Counted from the stretch's first letter, positions 37,665 to 45,164 are shown. The stretch is DNA of 46,987 nucleotides from a candidate division WWE3 bacterium CG_4_9_14_0_2_um_filter_35_11 (GCA_002789015.1 PFSJ01000003.1:1-46987), one strand, 5' to 3'. A program made the numbers and translations. Notes: generated by a model from the sequence alone, not told the origin.

Positions 37665-38270
37665 CTAAGAGGGTTTTTGATATATGAGAATAACACGATC
37701 CTGCCCGCTTAATGAATATTTGTATTCCTCGGTTTTTATTAAGGAAAGTTCTTCGCAAACATCATCTCCAGCTTTTATTTCTTCTTCGTTTAGCATTTTA
37801 TACGCAACAATGTATCCGTCCCTAGAAACAAATTCGACCGCAGATCTCAACAATTCAGGCAAATACTTTACTGCACGTGCTAAAACGATTTCAAACTTGC
37901 GGTCAATATCTTCCGCCCTTGTCCAAATTGTTTGGACATTTTCTAAACCCAATTCTTTTGAAAACGCATTAACAACTTCAACTTTCTTTCTAGTCGAATC
38001 AACAAGCGAAAATTTTGAAGTAGAAAGCATCACAGCCAAAGGAAGGCCAGGAAAACCAGCTCCAGTTCCATAATCCATATATGAAAACTTCTTGCCAGCA
38101 TGAGACTTAAAAAATTCGGTATTCAAAAGCTCCAAAGAATCCAAGATGTGCTTTTCCCAAATTCCGTCAAAATCACGAATTGCTGTGATATTAACTACCT
38201 TTGATTTTTCTTCGACTAAATGTGCGAGTTTTTTCAGTTTTAAATCTTGTTCTTCAGAAAAAGAAATCAT
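37665..38270 (-). CDS. rsmG: 16S rRNA m7G527 methyltransferase
   Basis: SAM-dependent methylation of G527 in the 530 loop of 16S rRNA. It has the RsmG/GidB signature NITAIRDFDGIWEKHILDSL, the SAM loop YMDYGTGAGFPGLPLAVM, LVDSTRKKVEVVNAF and RAVKYLPELL. 201 residues, usual length. Followed by pilT. Its promoter region holds a 14-bp palindrome, and a TAGAAT -10 lies 9 nt before the ATG. Confidence 0.95.
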   Translation of the reverse strand: MISFSEEQDLKLKKLAHLVEEKSKVVNITAIRDFDGIWEKHILDSLELLNTEFFKSHAGKKFSYMDYGTGAGFPGLPLAVMLSTSKFSLVDSTRKKVEVVNAFSKELGLENVQTIWTRAEDIDRKFEIVLARAVKYLPELLRSAVEFVSRDGYIVAYKMLNEEEIKAGDDVCEELSLIKTEEYKYSLSGQDRVILIYQKPS

Positions 38271-38279
38271 ATTAGTTCA

Positions 38280-38308
38280 ATTCTAACTTGTAAATTTACA
38301 ATATCTAA
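38280..38308 (-). promoter_or_regulatory. rsmG promoter with internal 14-bp palindrome
   Basis: TTAGAT, 17-nt spacer, TAGAAT. Inside the spacer (38288-38301) is the perfect palindrome TTGTAAATTTACAA, placed where a repressor would block RNA polymerase. Confidence 0.5.
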
Positions 38309-39282
38309 ACCTCGCTTATTACGTCAAATCCCTTAAAGCTTCCGGTGACTGAAACTCCTAAAACTTTCTTTGCTATTCCCTTTTGTTTTAAACTTTTTGC
38401 GGTCTCGTTCAAAGTAGCACCAGAGCCAATTGCATCATCGATTATTAAAACAATATTAAACGACCTTTGGTCATCTACCACAATGGTTGATTTTGCGTTT
38501 TCGATACGATCCTCAAGTTTAGATAATGTTTTTTGAGGGACAGAAACTTCATTCCCAACTTTGACAATTTTCACCTGTGGCAATTTCAAATTTAATGACC
38601 TCGCAAATTCTTTTATAAATTGCGTTTCACGCTTAACCGTAGGAGGAATAAATCCCACGGCATCGACCTTCTTAGTTTTTATAAAATTTTTGATTCTGGC
38701 ATTAACCTCATCAGATATATCCGATATCAATTTTTTATTTTGGCTTTGTTTTGCATATAACAATTTCTGCCCAAGTTTTGTTTTACCAAACCGCTCAATA
38801 CTATAAAAATCCAAATAGTAAACTTCATTCAAAAAAACTTCGGCAAAAGACGATTTAAACTTTTTCATCCCATCTATAAGCCCGAATTCATTAAAGTATT
38901 TTTTGTATTTTTGCAAAATTGATTTGTAATCCTGTGCACTTTTTTCTAGTGGTAAATTTCTTTTTTCACACCACTTCACAAAGCCATCGAAACCTTGTTC
39001 TATCTTTCCAGTTGGAGTTATATGAAAAAAATGTTCTTCGATAATCGGATATTCAATATTATCTGGAATTTGTGGACTATCATTAACAAAAACTGGGACC
39101 TCGGATACCATATAATAAACCCTAGGCGGAGCACCCTTTTTAATAAGCTTCCCATTATTTACCAAGTTCTTGAGCTGTTTAAAAACAGCTCTACTGGAAA
39201 TTCCTAGGTAATTCGTAAGCTCAAAGGCCGAGGCCTCTCCTTTACTTAATATGTATGCAATTATCTTTTTTGAAGTTTTCAT
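38305..39282 (-). CDS. Winged-helix + phosphoribosyltransferase-fold protein
   Basis: From MKTSKKIIAYILSKGEASAF (325 residues). Residues about 1-55 form a winged helix (LTNYLGISSRAVFKQLKNLVNNGKLIKKG). After a linker and helical region the C-terminal third is a type I PRTase fold with the PRPP signature VLIIDDAIGSGATLNETAKSL, as in ComF. DAVGFIPPTVKRETQFIKEFAR also resembles ComF-type proteins. It could be a nucleotide- or PRPP-sensing transcription factor in the manner of PurR or PyrR. The ORF-track start is 12 codons upstream and overlaps tsaC; I prefer 39282, where TATAAT lies 6 nt before. An inverted repeat covers its -35. Confidence 0.75.
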   Translation of the reverse strand: MKTSKKIIAYILSKGEASAFELTNYLGISSRAVFKQLKNLVNNGKLIKKGAPPRVYYMVSEVPVFVNDSPQIPDNIEYPIIEEHFFHITPTGKIEQGFDGFVKWCEKRNLPLEKSAQDYKSILQKYKKYFNEFGLIDGMKKFKSSFAEVFLNEVYYLDFYSIERFGKTKLGQKLLYAKQSQNKKLISDISDEVNARIKNFIKTKKVDAVGFIPPTVKRETQFIKEFARSLNLKLPQVKIVKVGNEVSVPQKTLSKLEDRIENAKSTIVVDDQRSFNIVLIIDDAIGSGATLNETAKSLKQKGIAKKVLGVSVTGSFKGFDVISEV

Positions 39283-39288
39283 GGACTG

Positions 39289-39329
39289 ATTATACCAAAA
39301 TAGTTCATAGTTGACCATGAACTATGAAC
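39289..39329 (-). promoter_or_regulatory. Promoter and 10-bp-arm inverted repeat before the wHTH-PRTase gene
   Basis: TGGTCA, 17-nt spacer, TATAAT (39289-39294), 6 nt, ATG. The -35 sits in the loop of GTTCATAGTT-7 nt-AACTATGAAC (39303-39329). This could be an operator for autoregulation by the wHTH protein, or a hairpin at the end of tsaC, whose stop lies within it. Confidence 0.5.
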
Positions 39330-39892
39330 CCACCCGGCCTTAAAATTTCCAGCTTATCTCCATTGAATTTCGCTAAGGTAGAAGAAACGCCTTCGCAAAC
39401 ACCTCCATCGACATAAAAATCTACATCATCCCCAAAAATTGCGATTGCTTCATCCATATTTTTTACGGTCGGAGCATTTTGTAAATTTGCAGATGGCGCA
39501 ACCAAAGGTCCGGTTTTACGAATAATATCCAACAACCATTCATCTTTAGGCATTCGTATTGCCAAAGAATTTGTTCCGCGATAAAGATATTCAAACTTAC
39601 TATCGCTACATTCAAAGATTAAACTCAAAGATCCAGGCCAATATTTGTTAACAACCTCCAATTGAAAGTTGGAAACCTCAATCCCAAAAACCTCCAAATC
39701 TTTAATATCCGATATTAAAATAATAAAAGGCTTATCCAAATCACGTTTCTTAATCGAATAAATTCTTTCAACAGCGGTTGGATTAAGAGCACAAGCAAAA
39801 AAACCATAAACAGTATCACTAGGCATAATAGAAACGGAACCGGAAAAGAGTTTGCTTGAAATTTCAGAGATATTGGATTTAGAGATTTTCAT
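39305..39892 (-). CDS. tsaC: L-threonylcarbamoyladenylate synthase (Sua5/YrdC family)
   Basis: Makes threonylcarbamoyl-AMP for the t6A37 modification of ANN-decoding tRNAs. It has the YrdC core (GSVSIMPSDTVYGFFACALN, IKKRDLDKPFIILI, WPGSLSLIFE, SLAIRMP) and ends in LVAPSANLQNAPTVKNMDEA and STLAKFNGDKLEILRPG. About 195 residues, the short TsaC form without the Sua5 extension. I start at MKISKSN (39892); the ORF-track ATG is two codons upstream. Downstream of the ASCH gene by about 20 nt. Confidence 0.94.
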   Translation of the reverse strand: MKISKSNISEISSKLFSGSVSIMPSDTVYGFFACALNPTAVERIYSIKKRDLDKPFIILISDIKDLEVFGIEVSNFQLEVVNKYWPGSLSLIFECSDSKFEYLYRGTNSLAIRMPKDEWLLDIIRKTGPLVAPSANLQNAPTVKNMDEAIAIFGDDVDFYVDGGVCEGVSSTLAKFNGDKLEILRPGGFIVHGQL

Positions 39893-39912
39893 GTACAAGA
39901 CATAACTTTATC

Positions 39913-40350
39913 TTACTTTTTTAGTAAATCAACATCTTCGCAAACTAGCCAAGCGCTTTGCATGCCAAAACCTTTCTTATCAATATCAAAAGACTGAATA
40001 ACTTCGACATCTCTAAAACTTACAAAAATCGCATACATTTTTCCTGAAATATAATGAAGCACGTCTTCTGGAATATCAATTGTTCCCAAATCTGCCAGAG
40101 ATCTTTCCTTTATAATCTTTAGCGCATACTCATCATCGGAAATCTCTATTTGTTCAACACCGTCAACAACAGCTTTTACTTTTACCAAATCTCCCGAATC
40201 CTTAAAATACAAAGTATCTCCGAATGAAATTCGGTTCCACGGAGCAACCTTATTCTTATACCACCTTGATTCAATAGTCTTTTTACCAGACAGGATTTTA
40301 GGAATTAACTCCCAACGCTTTTTCATGATAACAACGTGGTTCATGGGCAT
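39913..40350 (-). CDS. ASCH/PUA-like domain protein
   Basis: The core WELIPKILSGKKTIESRWYK matches the ASCH signature (GxKTxExR), a PUA-like beta-barrel that binds RNA or modified nucleotides. WNRISFGDTLYFKDSGDLVKVKAVVDGVE continues the fold. 145 residues. Its ATG overlaps the end of the PIN toxin gene (10 nt) and it precedes tsaC. ASCH proteins have been linked to RNA metabolism and hydrolysis of modified nucleosides; with tsaC and a PIN RNase next to it an RNA-related role is likely, but no specific one can be named. MKKRWEL is an alternative start. Confidence 0.75.
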   Translation of the reverse strand: MPMNHVVIMKKRWELIPKILSGKKTIESRWYKNKVAPWNRISFGDTLYFKDSGDLVKVKAVVDGVEQIEISDDEYALKIIKERSLADLGTIDIPEDVLHYISGKMYAIFVSFRDVEVIQSFDIDKKGFGMQSAWLVCEDVDLLKK

Positions 40351-40772
40351 ATTATATTAAGACCATACTTTTGGCCAAGATACATGTAGTGTTTATCAAG
40401 TGTTAGTATTGCATCTATACCCTTTTCTTTTGCATGTAATGTCAACATTAAATCAGCATAACTAATATCTTTTTTGCTAATTTTGAAAAACTCCTCGTAA
40501 GCACGATTTTCAACCGCCCTTGACGCATGAATCAATTCAACTCGGTTATTGTACAAAACATTAAGGCCTTCTTTTGTTTTCTTCTTTCCAATTCTTTGTG
40601 ACAGCACGGTGAGTACTTCCGATAAAATATAGTTGTTTATATATATACGATCAACGGTAATTAGCGCAGGCAAGACTTTCTGTGCTTTATCAACACTTAC
40701 ACTATCACCATAAAAAAGTGCAACAACAAAACTTGAGTCTAAAAATAATTTTGGAGTTTCCTCAATACCCAT
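40341..40772 (-). CDS. PIN-domain toxin (VapC-like), pair 1
   Basis: A probable endoribonuclease toxin. PIN acidic residues appear in PKLFLDSSFVVALFYGD, NNYILSEVLTVLSQR, KKDISYADLMLTLHAKEK and ILTLDKHY. About 143 residues from MGIEETPK, which gives an 11-nt overlap with the antitoxin; the ORF-track start is five codons upstream. Transcribed with its upstream antitoxin and probably with the ASCH gene. Confidence 0.85.
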   Translation of the reverse strand: MGIEETPKLFLDSSFVVALFYGDSVSVDKAQKVLPALITVDRIYINNYILSEVLTVLSQRIGKKKTKEGLNVLYNNRVELIHASRAVENRAYEEFFKISKKDISYADLMLTLHAKEKGIDAILTLDKHYMYLGQKYGLNIICP

Positions 40773-41070
40773 AAACGATCCTATCAATTTGGTCTGTAAT
40801 ATTCTCGTCTGTAGTTACAGCAGGGTTACTTTCCAACCACTCGCTAATTCCACTAACAAAATCTTCTCCAGCAGACTTTGATTTTCTATTTCTATTCTGG
40901 CTAAGTCTAGCGGCTAATTTTTCATCATACTTAGTCAGCATAGATACTGGTTTATCTCTAACAGTAATTACGTAATAGCTATTTTTCTTTGCAACTTCTT
41001 CGGACAACTTACTTAAAAGTGGCCTTGCATCCCTTATCTTTATTTTTTTCTCTTCTAAACCGTTTACCAT
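40762..41070 (-). CDS. Phd/YefM-like antitoxin, pair 1
   Basis: 102 residues. The N-terminal fold IKIRDARPLLSKLSEEVAKKNSYYVITVRDKPVSMLTKYDE resembles Phd/YefM DNA-binding antitoxins, with a charged C-terminal tail (GISEWLESNPAVTTDENITD) for toxin neutralisation. It overlaps the PIN gene. A promoter flanked by direct repeats lies at its start, as expected for autoregulation. Most of 41071-41225, the gap to the next gene, is non-coding apart from this promoter. Confidence 0.8.
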   Translation of the reverse strand: MVNGLEEKKIKIRDARPLLSKLSEEVAKKNSYYVITVRDKPVSMLTKYDEKLAARLSQNRNRKSKSAGEDFVSGISEWLESNPAVTTDENITDQIDRIVYGY

Positions 41071-41106
41071 GCGTACACATTAGCATGCGGTGCGTACACC
41101 TGTCAA
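41070..41106 (-). promoter_or_regulatory. Promoter and direct-repeat operator of PIN pair 1
   Basis: Perfect TTGACA (41101-41106), 18-nt spacer, TAATGT, 6 nt, ATG. Two copies of GTGTACGCA lie exactly 21 bp apart, two helical turns, one in the spacer next to the -35 and one over the -10/start. A dimeric antitoxin could bind both on one face. Confidence 0.6.
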
Positions 41107-41225
41107 TGAGCGCAACTAAATATAAACTGTTTATAACCTTTTTCACAATGGCTATGTAGTTCATGGAAAAAGTTTAACAAAACACCTTCGTTATTTTTTA
41201 CGCCTAACCATACTAAAGATCCAAT

Positions 41226-41781
41226 TTACAAAAAAACGATAACGACAAATACAATTGCAAACACAAATTCATATATAAAAAATGAAGTTCCAAAATTCCA
41301 ATAGCTGGATCCACTAGAATTAAAAAGAGACTGACCTAATCTAAATATCCTGTCGTTAGATTCAAAATACGCTGTCAGCATAACCTGTATACCAAAGATC
41401 CTTATACATTTCGTGTAAGAAAAGCAAAGAAATCGACAGTAACCCAGCAAATAAGACAGATATGGATCTAGCGTATTGGAATAAAAACCTTAGAAGAAAG
41501 CTAATAAATACAAAATAAACAACTGACGTAAGGTGAACATAGCTCTCATCAAAACCATTTATTGGATTGCATGGTTTTTGGCAAATATCTGCAGTATTCG
41601 AACTAGACCCATCCAAGTATCCACAAAGAGCGCATGAATAGTAAATGCTAGAAGTTTTATATTCAACAACGTTCGCAATACTCCACGACCCAATTATCAA
41701 ATTAAAAACAGTGACAAAAATAAAAGTAGCAATTACTATATAAATCAACGTAAGATTTCTATTTTTCATGAGGACATTCAA
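41226..41781 (-). pseudogene. Frameshifted four-helix membrane protein of unknown function
   Basis: The first frame (41362-41781) encodes an N-terminal helix, a Cys-containing loop (CALCGYLDGSSSNTADICQ) and two helices, ending GYADSVF-stop. Skipping one T of a TTTT run at 41364-41367 joins it to ESNDRIFRLGQSLFNSSGSS and then a last helix (FVFAIVFVVIVFL) ending at 41226. The continuation keeps a membrane-protein pattern that neither frame gives alone. It could be a real mutation, an assembly or sequencing error at a homopolymer, or, less likely, programmed frameshifting. Downstream of the YdcF gene by 5 nt. Confidence 0.6.
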
Positions 41782-41786
41782 TCAAA

Positions 41787-42359
41787 CTATCTTAAAACCA
41801 AATAATCGTAAAAGGCAAAAACCTCACGAAACGAAGAATAAACATCCCTAAACTCATAATAATTTGCATGGGAATTATAAACTTCTTTAATCCCAATCTT
41901 TTTGAAAAAAATGACAGATCTTGGAATATGATAGTAATTCGAAACAACAATAACGGATTTGTAACCCAATTCATCCATGTATGACTTCGAGTTTAAGCCA
42001 GATTGTTCTGTATCAAAACCCAAATAATCTTTACGTATCTTGGATTTTGGGACACCTCTTTCTAATAAATATTCTTCCATAACCTCGGCTTCTCCATAAC
42101 CCTCTTTACTAAGACCTCCGCTAACAAAAATATTGAATGAATAGCCGGAATTATAAAGTTCTAAAGCCTTATCAAGCCGTGACTTAAGCCTTTCGGAAGG
42201 TTTCCCGTCCATCTCAACCTTATTTCCCAAAACAATTATTACATCTGCATTCTGAACCCGATCAAAATGACCAAAAAGAACGATTGCAATTATATGAAGA
42301 AAAAATATCAATGAAGCGATCAAAACTACGAATTTTAAATGTGCAATTTTAATTTTCAT
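41787..42359 (-). CDS. YdcF/SanA-like DUF218 membrane protein
   Basis: A helix (FVVLIASLIFFLHIIAIVLF) is followed by the DUF218 domain: ADVIIVLGNKVEMDGKPSERLKSRLDKALELY, FVSGGLSKEGYGEAEVMEEYL, KDYLGFDTEQSGLNS and VIVVSNYYHIPRS. 190 residues. Family members (SanA, YdcF, ElyC) act at the envelope in barrier function or lipid-carrier use, with no settled reaction. First gene of a two-gene operon with the frameshifted membrane protein. Confidence 0.88.
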   Translation of the reverse strand: MKIKIAHLKFVVLIASLIFFLHIIAIVLFGHFDRVQNADVIIVLGNKVEMDGKPSERLKSRLDKALELYNSGYSFNIFVSGGLSKEGYGEAEVMEEYLLERGVPKSKIRKDYLGFDTEQSGLNSKSYMDELGYKSVIVVSNYYHIPRSVIFFKKIGIKEVYNSHANYYEFRDVYSSFREVFAFYDYLVLR

Positions 42360-42365
42360 AAGTGA

Positions 42366-42393
42366 ATTATCCTGTATCGTAGATTTTTATCAA
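42366..42393 (-). promoter_or_regulatory. ydcF-like gene promoter (leaderless type)
   Basis: TTGATA, 16-nt spacer, GATAAT, 6 nt, ATG at 42359. Confidence 0.55.
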
Positions 42394-42448
42394 TGAAGTA
42401 GTAATCGGTCACGGCCAAATCAACCCTTTGTGATTCACGAAAATCGTT

Positions 42449-42478
42449 ATGTACATTTAAATGTACATTTGGTAGTAT
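42449..42478 (+). promoter_or_regulatory. Promoter and 20-bp palindromic operator of PIN pair 2
   Basis: The perfect palindrome ATGTACATTTAAATGTACAT (42449-42468) overlaps a TGTACA -35 and fills most of the 17-nt spacer before TAGTAT, which is 6 nt upstream of the antitoxin ATG. A textbook arrangement for repression by the antitoxin or toxin-antitoxin complex. Confidence 0.7.
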
Positions 42479-42484
42479 CCGACC

Positions 42485-42742
42485 ATGGAATATATTACAG
42501 CTACAGAACTAAGAACAAAAACTAAAGAACTCGTTAAATACCTTAGAAGTGGTAACAGCACAAACTTAGTATATAAGTCTAAAATTGTGGGTATTGTTAG
42601 CCCTGTAATAGAAAAAAAATCAAAAGTTGTTGATGAGCATTTCATAAAATTCATGAAAAAAGCCTCGACGGACACAATCACAACTAATAAACAAAGGGAA
42701 CAAACCTACAGAAAACATTTATTAGACAAATATGGTCGTTAA
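42485..42742 (+). CDS. Phd/YefM-like antitoxin, pair 2
   Basis: 85 residues. The N terminus MEYITATELRTKTKELVKYL and IVGIVSPVIEKKS fit the Phd/YefM DNA-binding fold; the basic C-terminal tail (ITTNKQREQTYRKHLLDKYGR) would wrap the toxin. Its last 11 nt overlap the PIN toxin start, typical of coupled toxin-antitoxin genes. The palindrome in the promoter supports autoregulation. Confidence 0.85.
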   Translation: MEYITATELRTKTKELVKYLRSGNSTNLVYKSKIVGIVSPVIEKKSKVVDEHFIKFMKKASTDTITTNKQREQTYRKHLLDKYGR

Positions 42743-43109
42743 TAAAGTTTTTCTTGATACAAATAAAATCATAGATATTTTTGAACCAAGGGGAAAAGGT
42801 CGCCTAACAGCTGAAATGATGAGCGGAATGGAGATACATATTTCGCCATTATCAATTCATATCCTTTGCTATATTGGCAAATATAAAATCCCATCAGAAA
42901 AACTAGAAAGGATAGAGGATTATTATAAAATCGTTGATTTTGATGAGCAAATTTTAGCTTTAGCCTTAAAAGGCCCAACAAATGACCTAGAAGATAATAT
43001 CCAACTACATTCGGCTTCTCAATCAGGTTGCGATATATTTCTAACCGACGATAAGAAACTGCTCAATATGCACTATTTTGGAAAAGTGAGAATTGTAAGC
43101 AAATTATAG
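42732..43109 (+). CDS. PIN-domain toxin, pair 2
   Basis: 125 residues with the PIN metal-binding pattern: VFLDTNKIIDIFEPRG (first Asp), ISPLSIHILCYIGK where a Glu is often found but Ser-His is seen, NDLEDNIQLHSASQSGCD (second Asp pair) and FLTDDKKLL (last Asp). Likely an RNase toxin of the VapC superfamily. It overlaps the convergent hypothetical gene's end by 6 nt. Confidence 0.85.
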   Translation: MVVNKVFLDTNKIIDIFEPRGKGRLTAEMMSGMEIHISPLSIHILCYIGKYKIPSEKLERIEDYYKIVDFDEQILALALKGPTNDLEDNIQLHSASQSGCDIFLTDDKKLLNMHYFGKVRIVSKL

Positions 43110-43715
43110 TTTCGGATACACGAAATACTCCGATTCAACTTTTCCGTTTTTAATATTAATTTTATAAGCATACATACAATATGTACCACAACCATATTGA
43201 ACGACAACATGCTCATCACCTGCCCATTCCCAATTTGAAGTTTTAAATCCACCTTCATAAATCGTGTTAACCTTTCTAGTTTCGACATCCATAATCCCTA
43301 ATGCAATATCGCCATGATAACCAGTTTTTGCTCCATTATCATAATAAAAACCAACGTGTTTACCAGATGGAGAAACCTTATATCCGTTGGTTTCCTGGCC
43401 AAAGTAAGTAATGCTAACCGTTTCTTCACCATCTTTATATAATCCTGGCATGTAAGTTGGCGTAGGGATATTATCGATTTCAATTCGAGTAACATCCATA
43501 TTCAAAGAAACTTTATCAGTACTCAACAATACCATTTCTTTCGGAGAGACAGCATCACTCTCAACTTCAAGCAAATCTTTTTTTAAAGATTGAATAGATA
43601 CATAACATTTTCCGAATTCTCGATCTACGACATATTCCTCAATCGCAAAATAAAAAGATACGGATAGGAATATAATAAATACCGATAATATCGCATAGAT
43701 AATAAAATGTTTCAT
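43104..43715 (-). CDS. Membrane-anchored hypothetical protein
   Basis: 203 residues. The N-terminal helix FIIYAILSVFIIFLSVSFYFAI would anchor an extracellular domain rich in beta strands (ETVSITYFGQETNGYKVSPSGKHVGFYYDNG, TSNWEWAGDEHVVVQYGCGTYCMYAY), with blade-like SPSGKHVGF and WEWAGDEHVVV segments as in small propeller fragments. A CGTYC pair could form a disulfide. I do not recognise the family. Its start overlaps the stop of the SleB-like gene (ATGA type), so the two are co-translated and may act together outside the membrane. Confidence 0.7.
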   Translation of the reverse strand: MKHFIIYAILSVFIIFLSVSFYFAIEEYVVDREFGKCYVSIQSLKKDLLEVESDAVSPKEMVLLSTDKVSLNMDVTRIEIDNIPTPTYMPGLYKDGEETVSITYFGQETNGYKVSPSGKHVGFYYDNGAKTGYHGDIALGIMDVETRKVNTIYEGGFKTSNWEWAGDEHVVVQYGCGTYCMYAYKINIKNGKVESEYFVYPKL

Positions 43716-44899
43716 AATTTATGGAAAAATATCGGACCGATTTTTAGTTTAAAATTATTATCGTTTGCCCAATCCGGTGCAGTAATACTTTCGTCATAGT
43801 AATGATTTGATCCATTTGTTGGATCTTTTACTTCACCTTTTATTACATTACCTGCAATTTCATAGCAATTAAACCAAGCTAATTTATCAATTTTATTATC
43901 ACTAACAAACGGATTCTCAACATACTTTCTATTTGAATCGCTATTATTAAAAGCACTATATTGCCAAGGTTTCGTAATAACAGAAAGGTATGAATCACCC
44001 CACCATTTTGGATTATCAACCCGGTTTCGAATTGACCAACCTATTGCTAGTCGAACCTTATCAGACAAACTTGTGTTTCTGGCTTCGCCGTATATGGCTC
44101 TTGCCAAAAGTAATTGGTTATCATCGTCGGTAAAATCACCCGTCCAAACTGGATCATAAACAGATGACTTTCTCTTAACCTGCATACCAAAATCAATATA
44201 AAAAGTTTTTAATGACGGTTTTCGGTCGGCAAATAATTCAATATAATGTAGTCCTTCGTTTAGAGATGTTTCAAACTTTAACTCCTCAACATCACCATTC
44301 ATGAGACCACCGATCCAGTACCATAAATTTCGAAACACATTTCGCGAATTCCGAACAACCAAATCATCAATAATAATTTTTACATCATCTGAATCTCGAA
44401 ACCTTCTTTCGGCTTTAATTGTTAAACGAATTTCTTTTACAGACAAATCGACCATTGCTACTGTCAACCATGGTCTTCTATCAGAGTCTTCGGCTTCATC
44501 TGTAAGACCTAGGGAAATATCTTGTAACCTATATCCAACATAAGTAATTTTCAAGACTTCCAAAGTCGGCTCATTATCTGGGATAAAAGTAAGTTTATGC
44601 TTTCCTGAACCAAATCCTAACAAAAAAACCACAGTCTTTTTAGTTCCATGGAGTTCTCCTCCGGAAAATGATACAGGGGAATCTGAATACCTTTGCGGGT
44701 TAGTCAGCAATGGAAATTTCCTAGTATCAATTTCTACCATTAAGTCGTCATCATCTGTAGAACTTGAACTAATCTGCTTTTCTCCACGAGCTCTTGCCGA
44801 AACTTCTATCATATACAAACCATCTTCACTTGTTGCAAATTCATAATCAAAGGGTTTATTAACTGTTTTATGAAACATCTCGTAAACAACGGATTTCAT
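43712..44899 (-). CDS. SleB-like cell-wall hydrolase with N-terminal beta domains
   Basis: The C-terminal third matches the SleB/Hydrolase_2 family: LLARAIYGEARNTSLSDKVRLAIGWSIRNRVDNP, where the Glu of YGEAR is the expected catalytic residue, then VITKPWQYSAFN and NGSNHYYD. The first 260 residues look like two beta-sandwich, carbohydrate-binding-like modules (GGELHGTKKTVVFLLGFGSG). No signal peptide is seen, which is odd for a wall enzyme. I start at MKSVVYEMF (44899): the ORF-track start lies inside tRNA-Ile, and a TTGAAT-17-TATATT promoter sits 6 nt before 44899. About 395 residues. Confidence 0.8.
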   Translation of the reverse strand: MKSVVYEMFHKTVNKPFDYEFATSEDGLYMIEVSARARGEKQISSSSTDDDDLMVEIDTRKFPLLTNPQRYSDSPVSFSGGELHGTKKTVVFLLGFGSGKHKLTFIPDNEPTLEVLKITYVGYRLQDISLGLTDEAEDSDRRPWLTVAMVDLSVKEIRLTIKAERRFRDSDDVKIIIDDLVVRNSRNVFRNLWYWIGGLMNGDVEELKFETSLNEGLHYIELFADRKPSLKTFYIDFGMQVKRKSSVYDPVWTGDFTDDDNQLLLARAIYGEARNTSLSDKVRLAIGWSIRNRVDNPKWWGDSYLSVITKPWQYSAFNNSDSNRKYVENPFVSDNKIDKLAWFNCYEIAGNVIKGEVKDPTNGSNHYYDESITAPDWANDNNFKLKIGPIFFHKL

Positions 44900-44905
44900 T
44901 TTCTC

Positions 44906-44934
44906 AATATAGCATAGGAAAAACCTGGATTCAA
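44906..44934 (-). promoter_or_regulatory. Promoter of the SleB-like gene (leaderless type)
   Basis: TTGAAT, 17-nt spacer, TATATT, 6 nt, ATG. It lies between tRNA-Ile and the gene, separating it from the tRNA unit. Confidence 0.6.
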
Positions 44935-44944
44935 AAAATGGAAT

Positions 44945-45021
44945 TGGTGGGCGATCATGGACTCGAACCATGGACCTCTAACTTATCAGATTAGCGCTCT
45001 AACCACCTGAGCTAATCGCCC
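44945..45021 (-). tRNA. tRNA-Ile (anticodon GAT), CCA encoded
   Basis: 77 nt. Acceptor GGGCGAT/ATCGCCC, D arm TAGCTCAGGTGGTTAGAGC, anticodon loop CTGATAA giving GAT, T arm TGGTTCGAGTCCA, discriminator A and CCA. It is preceded by a duplicated, interrupted 5' half of itself and by its own -10 element, downstream of the 16S terminator. Confidence 0.97.
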
Positions 45022-45040
45022 GAATTTTCCAAACATAAGA

Positions 45041-45124
45041 TATCAGATTAGCGCTCATACGCCTGCGCTAACGCTTCGGCTACCCTTCTCCTTCGTCGAA
45101 CGTAACCACCTGAGCTAATCGCCC
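45041..45124 (-). pseudogene. tRNA-Ile 5'-half duplicate with a 46-nt insert
   Basis: In transcript sense GGGCGATTAGCTCAGGTGGTTA, then 46 nt of foreign sequence (containing GAAGGGTAGCCGAAGCGTTA), then GAGCGCTAATCTGATA. The flanking 22 and 16 nt are identical to the intact tRNA-Ile 20 nt downstream, up to the anticodon. The 3' half is missing, so it cannot make a tRNA. The insert resembles the repeat at 46923-46987. Confidence 0.85.
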
Positions 45125-45147
45125 ATAAAGTTTCACCAAGCGAAGAT

Positions 45148-45156
45148 ATTATAACA
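45148..45156 (-). promoter_or_regulatory. Extended -10 promoter for the tRNA-Ile unit
   Basis: TGTTATAAT (TG-n-TATAAT) just after the 16S terminator's T-tract and about 24 nt before the tRNA half-copy. No good -35; the extended -10 could compensate. Confidence 0.45.
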
Positions 45157-45164
45157 AAAACAAA

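Noticed and set aside
44900-44971. N-terminal 24 codons of the SleB-like ORF as given in the track
   Set aside because: They translate the T-arm and acceptor of tRNA-Ile and the promoter region.
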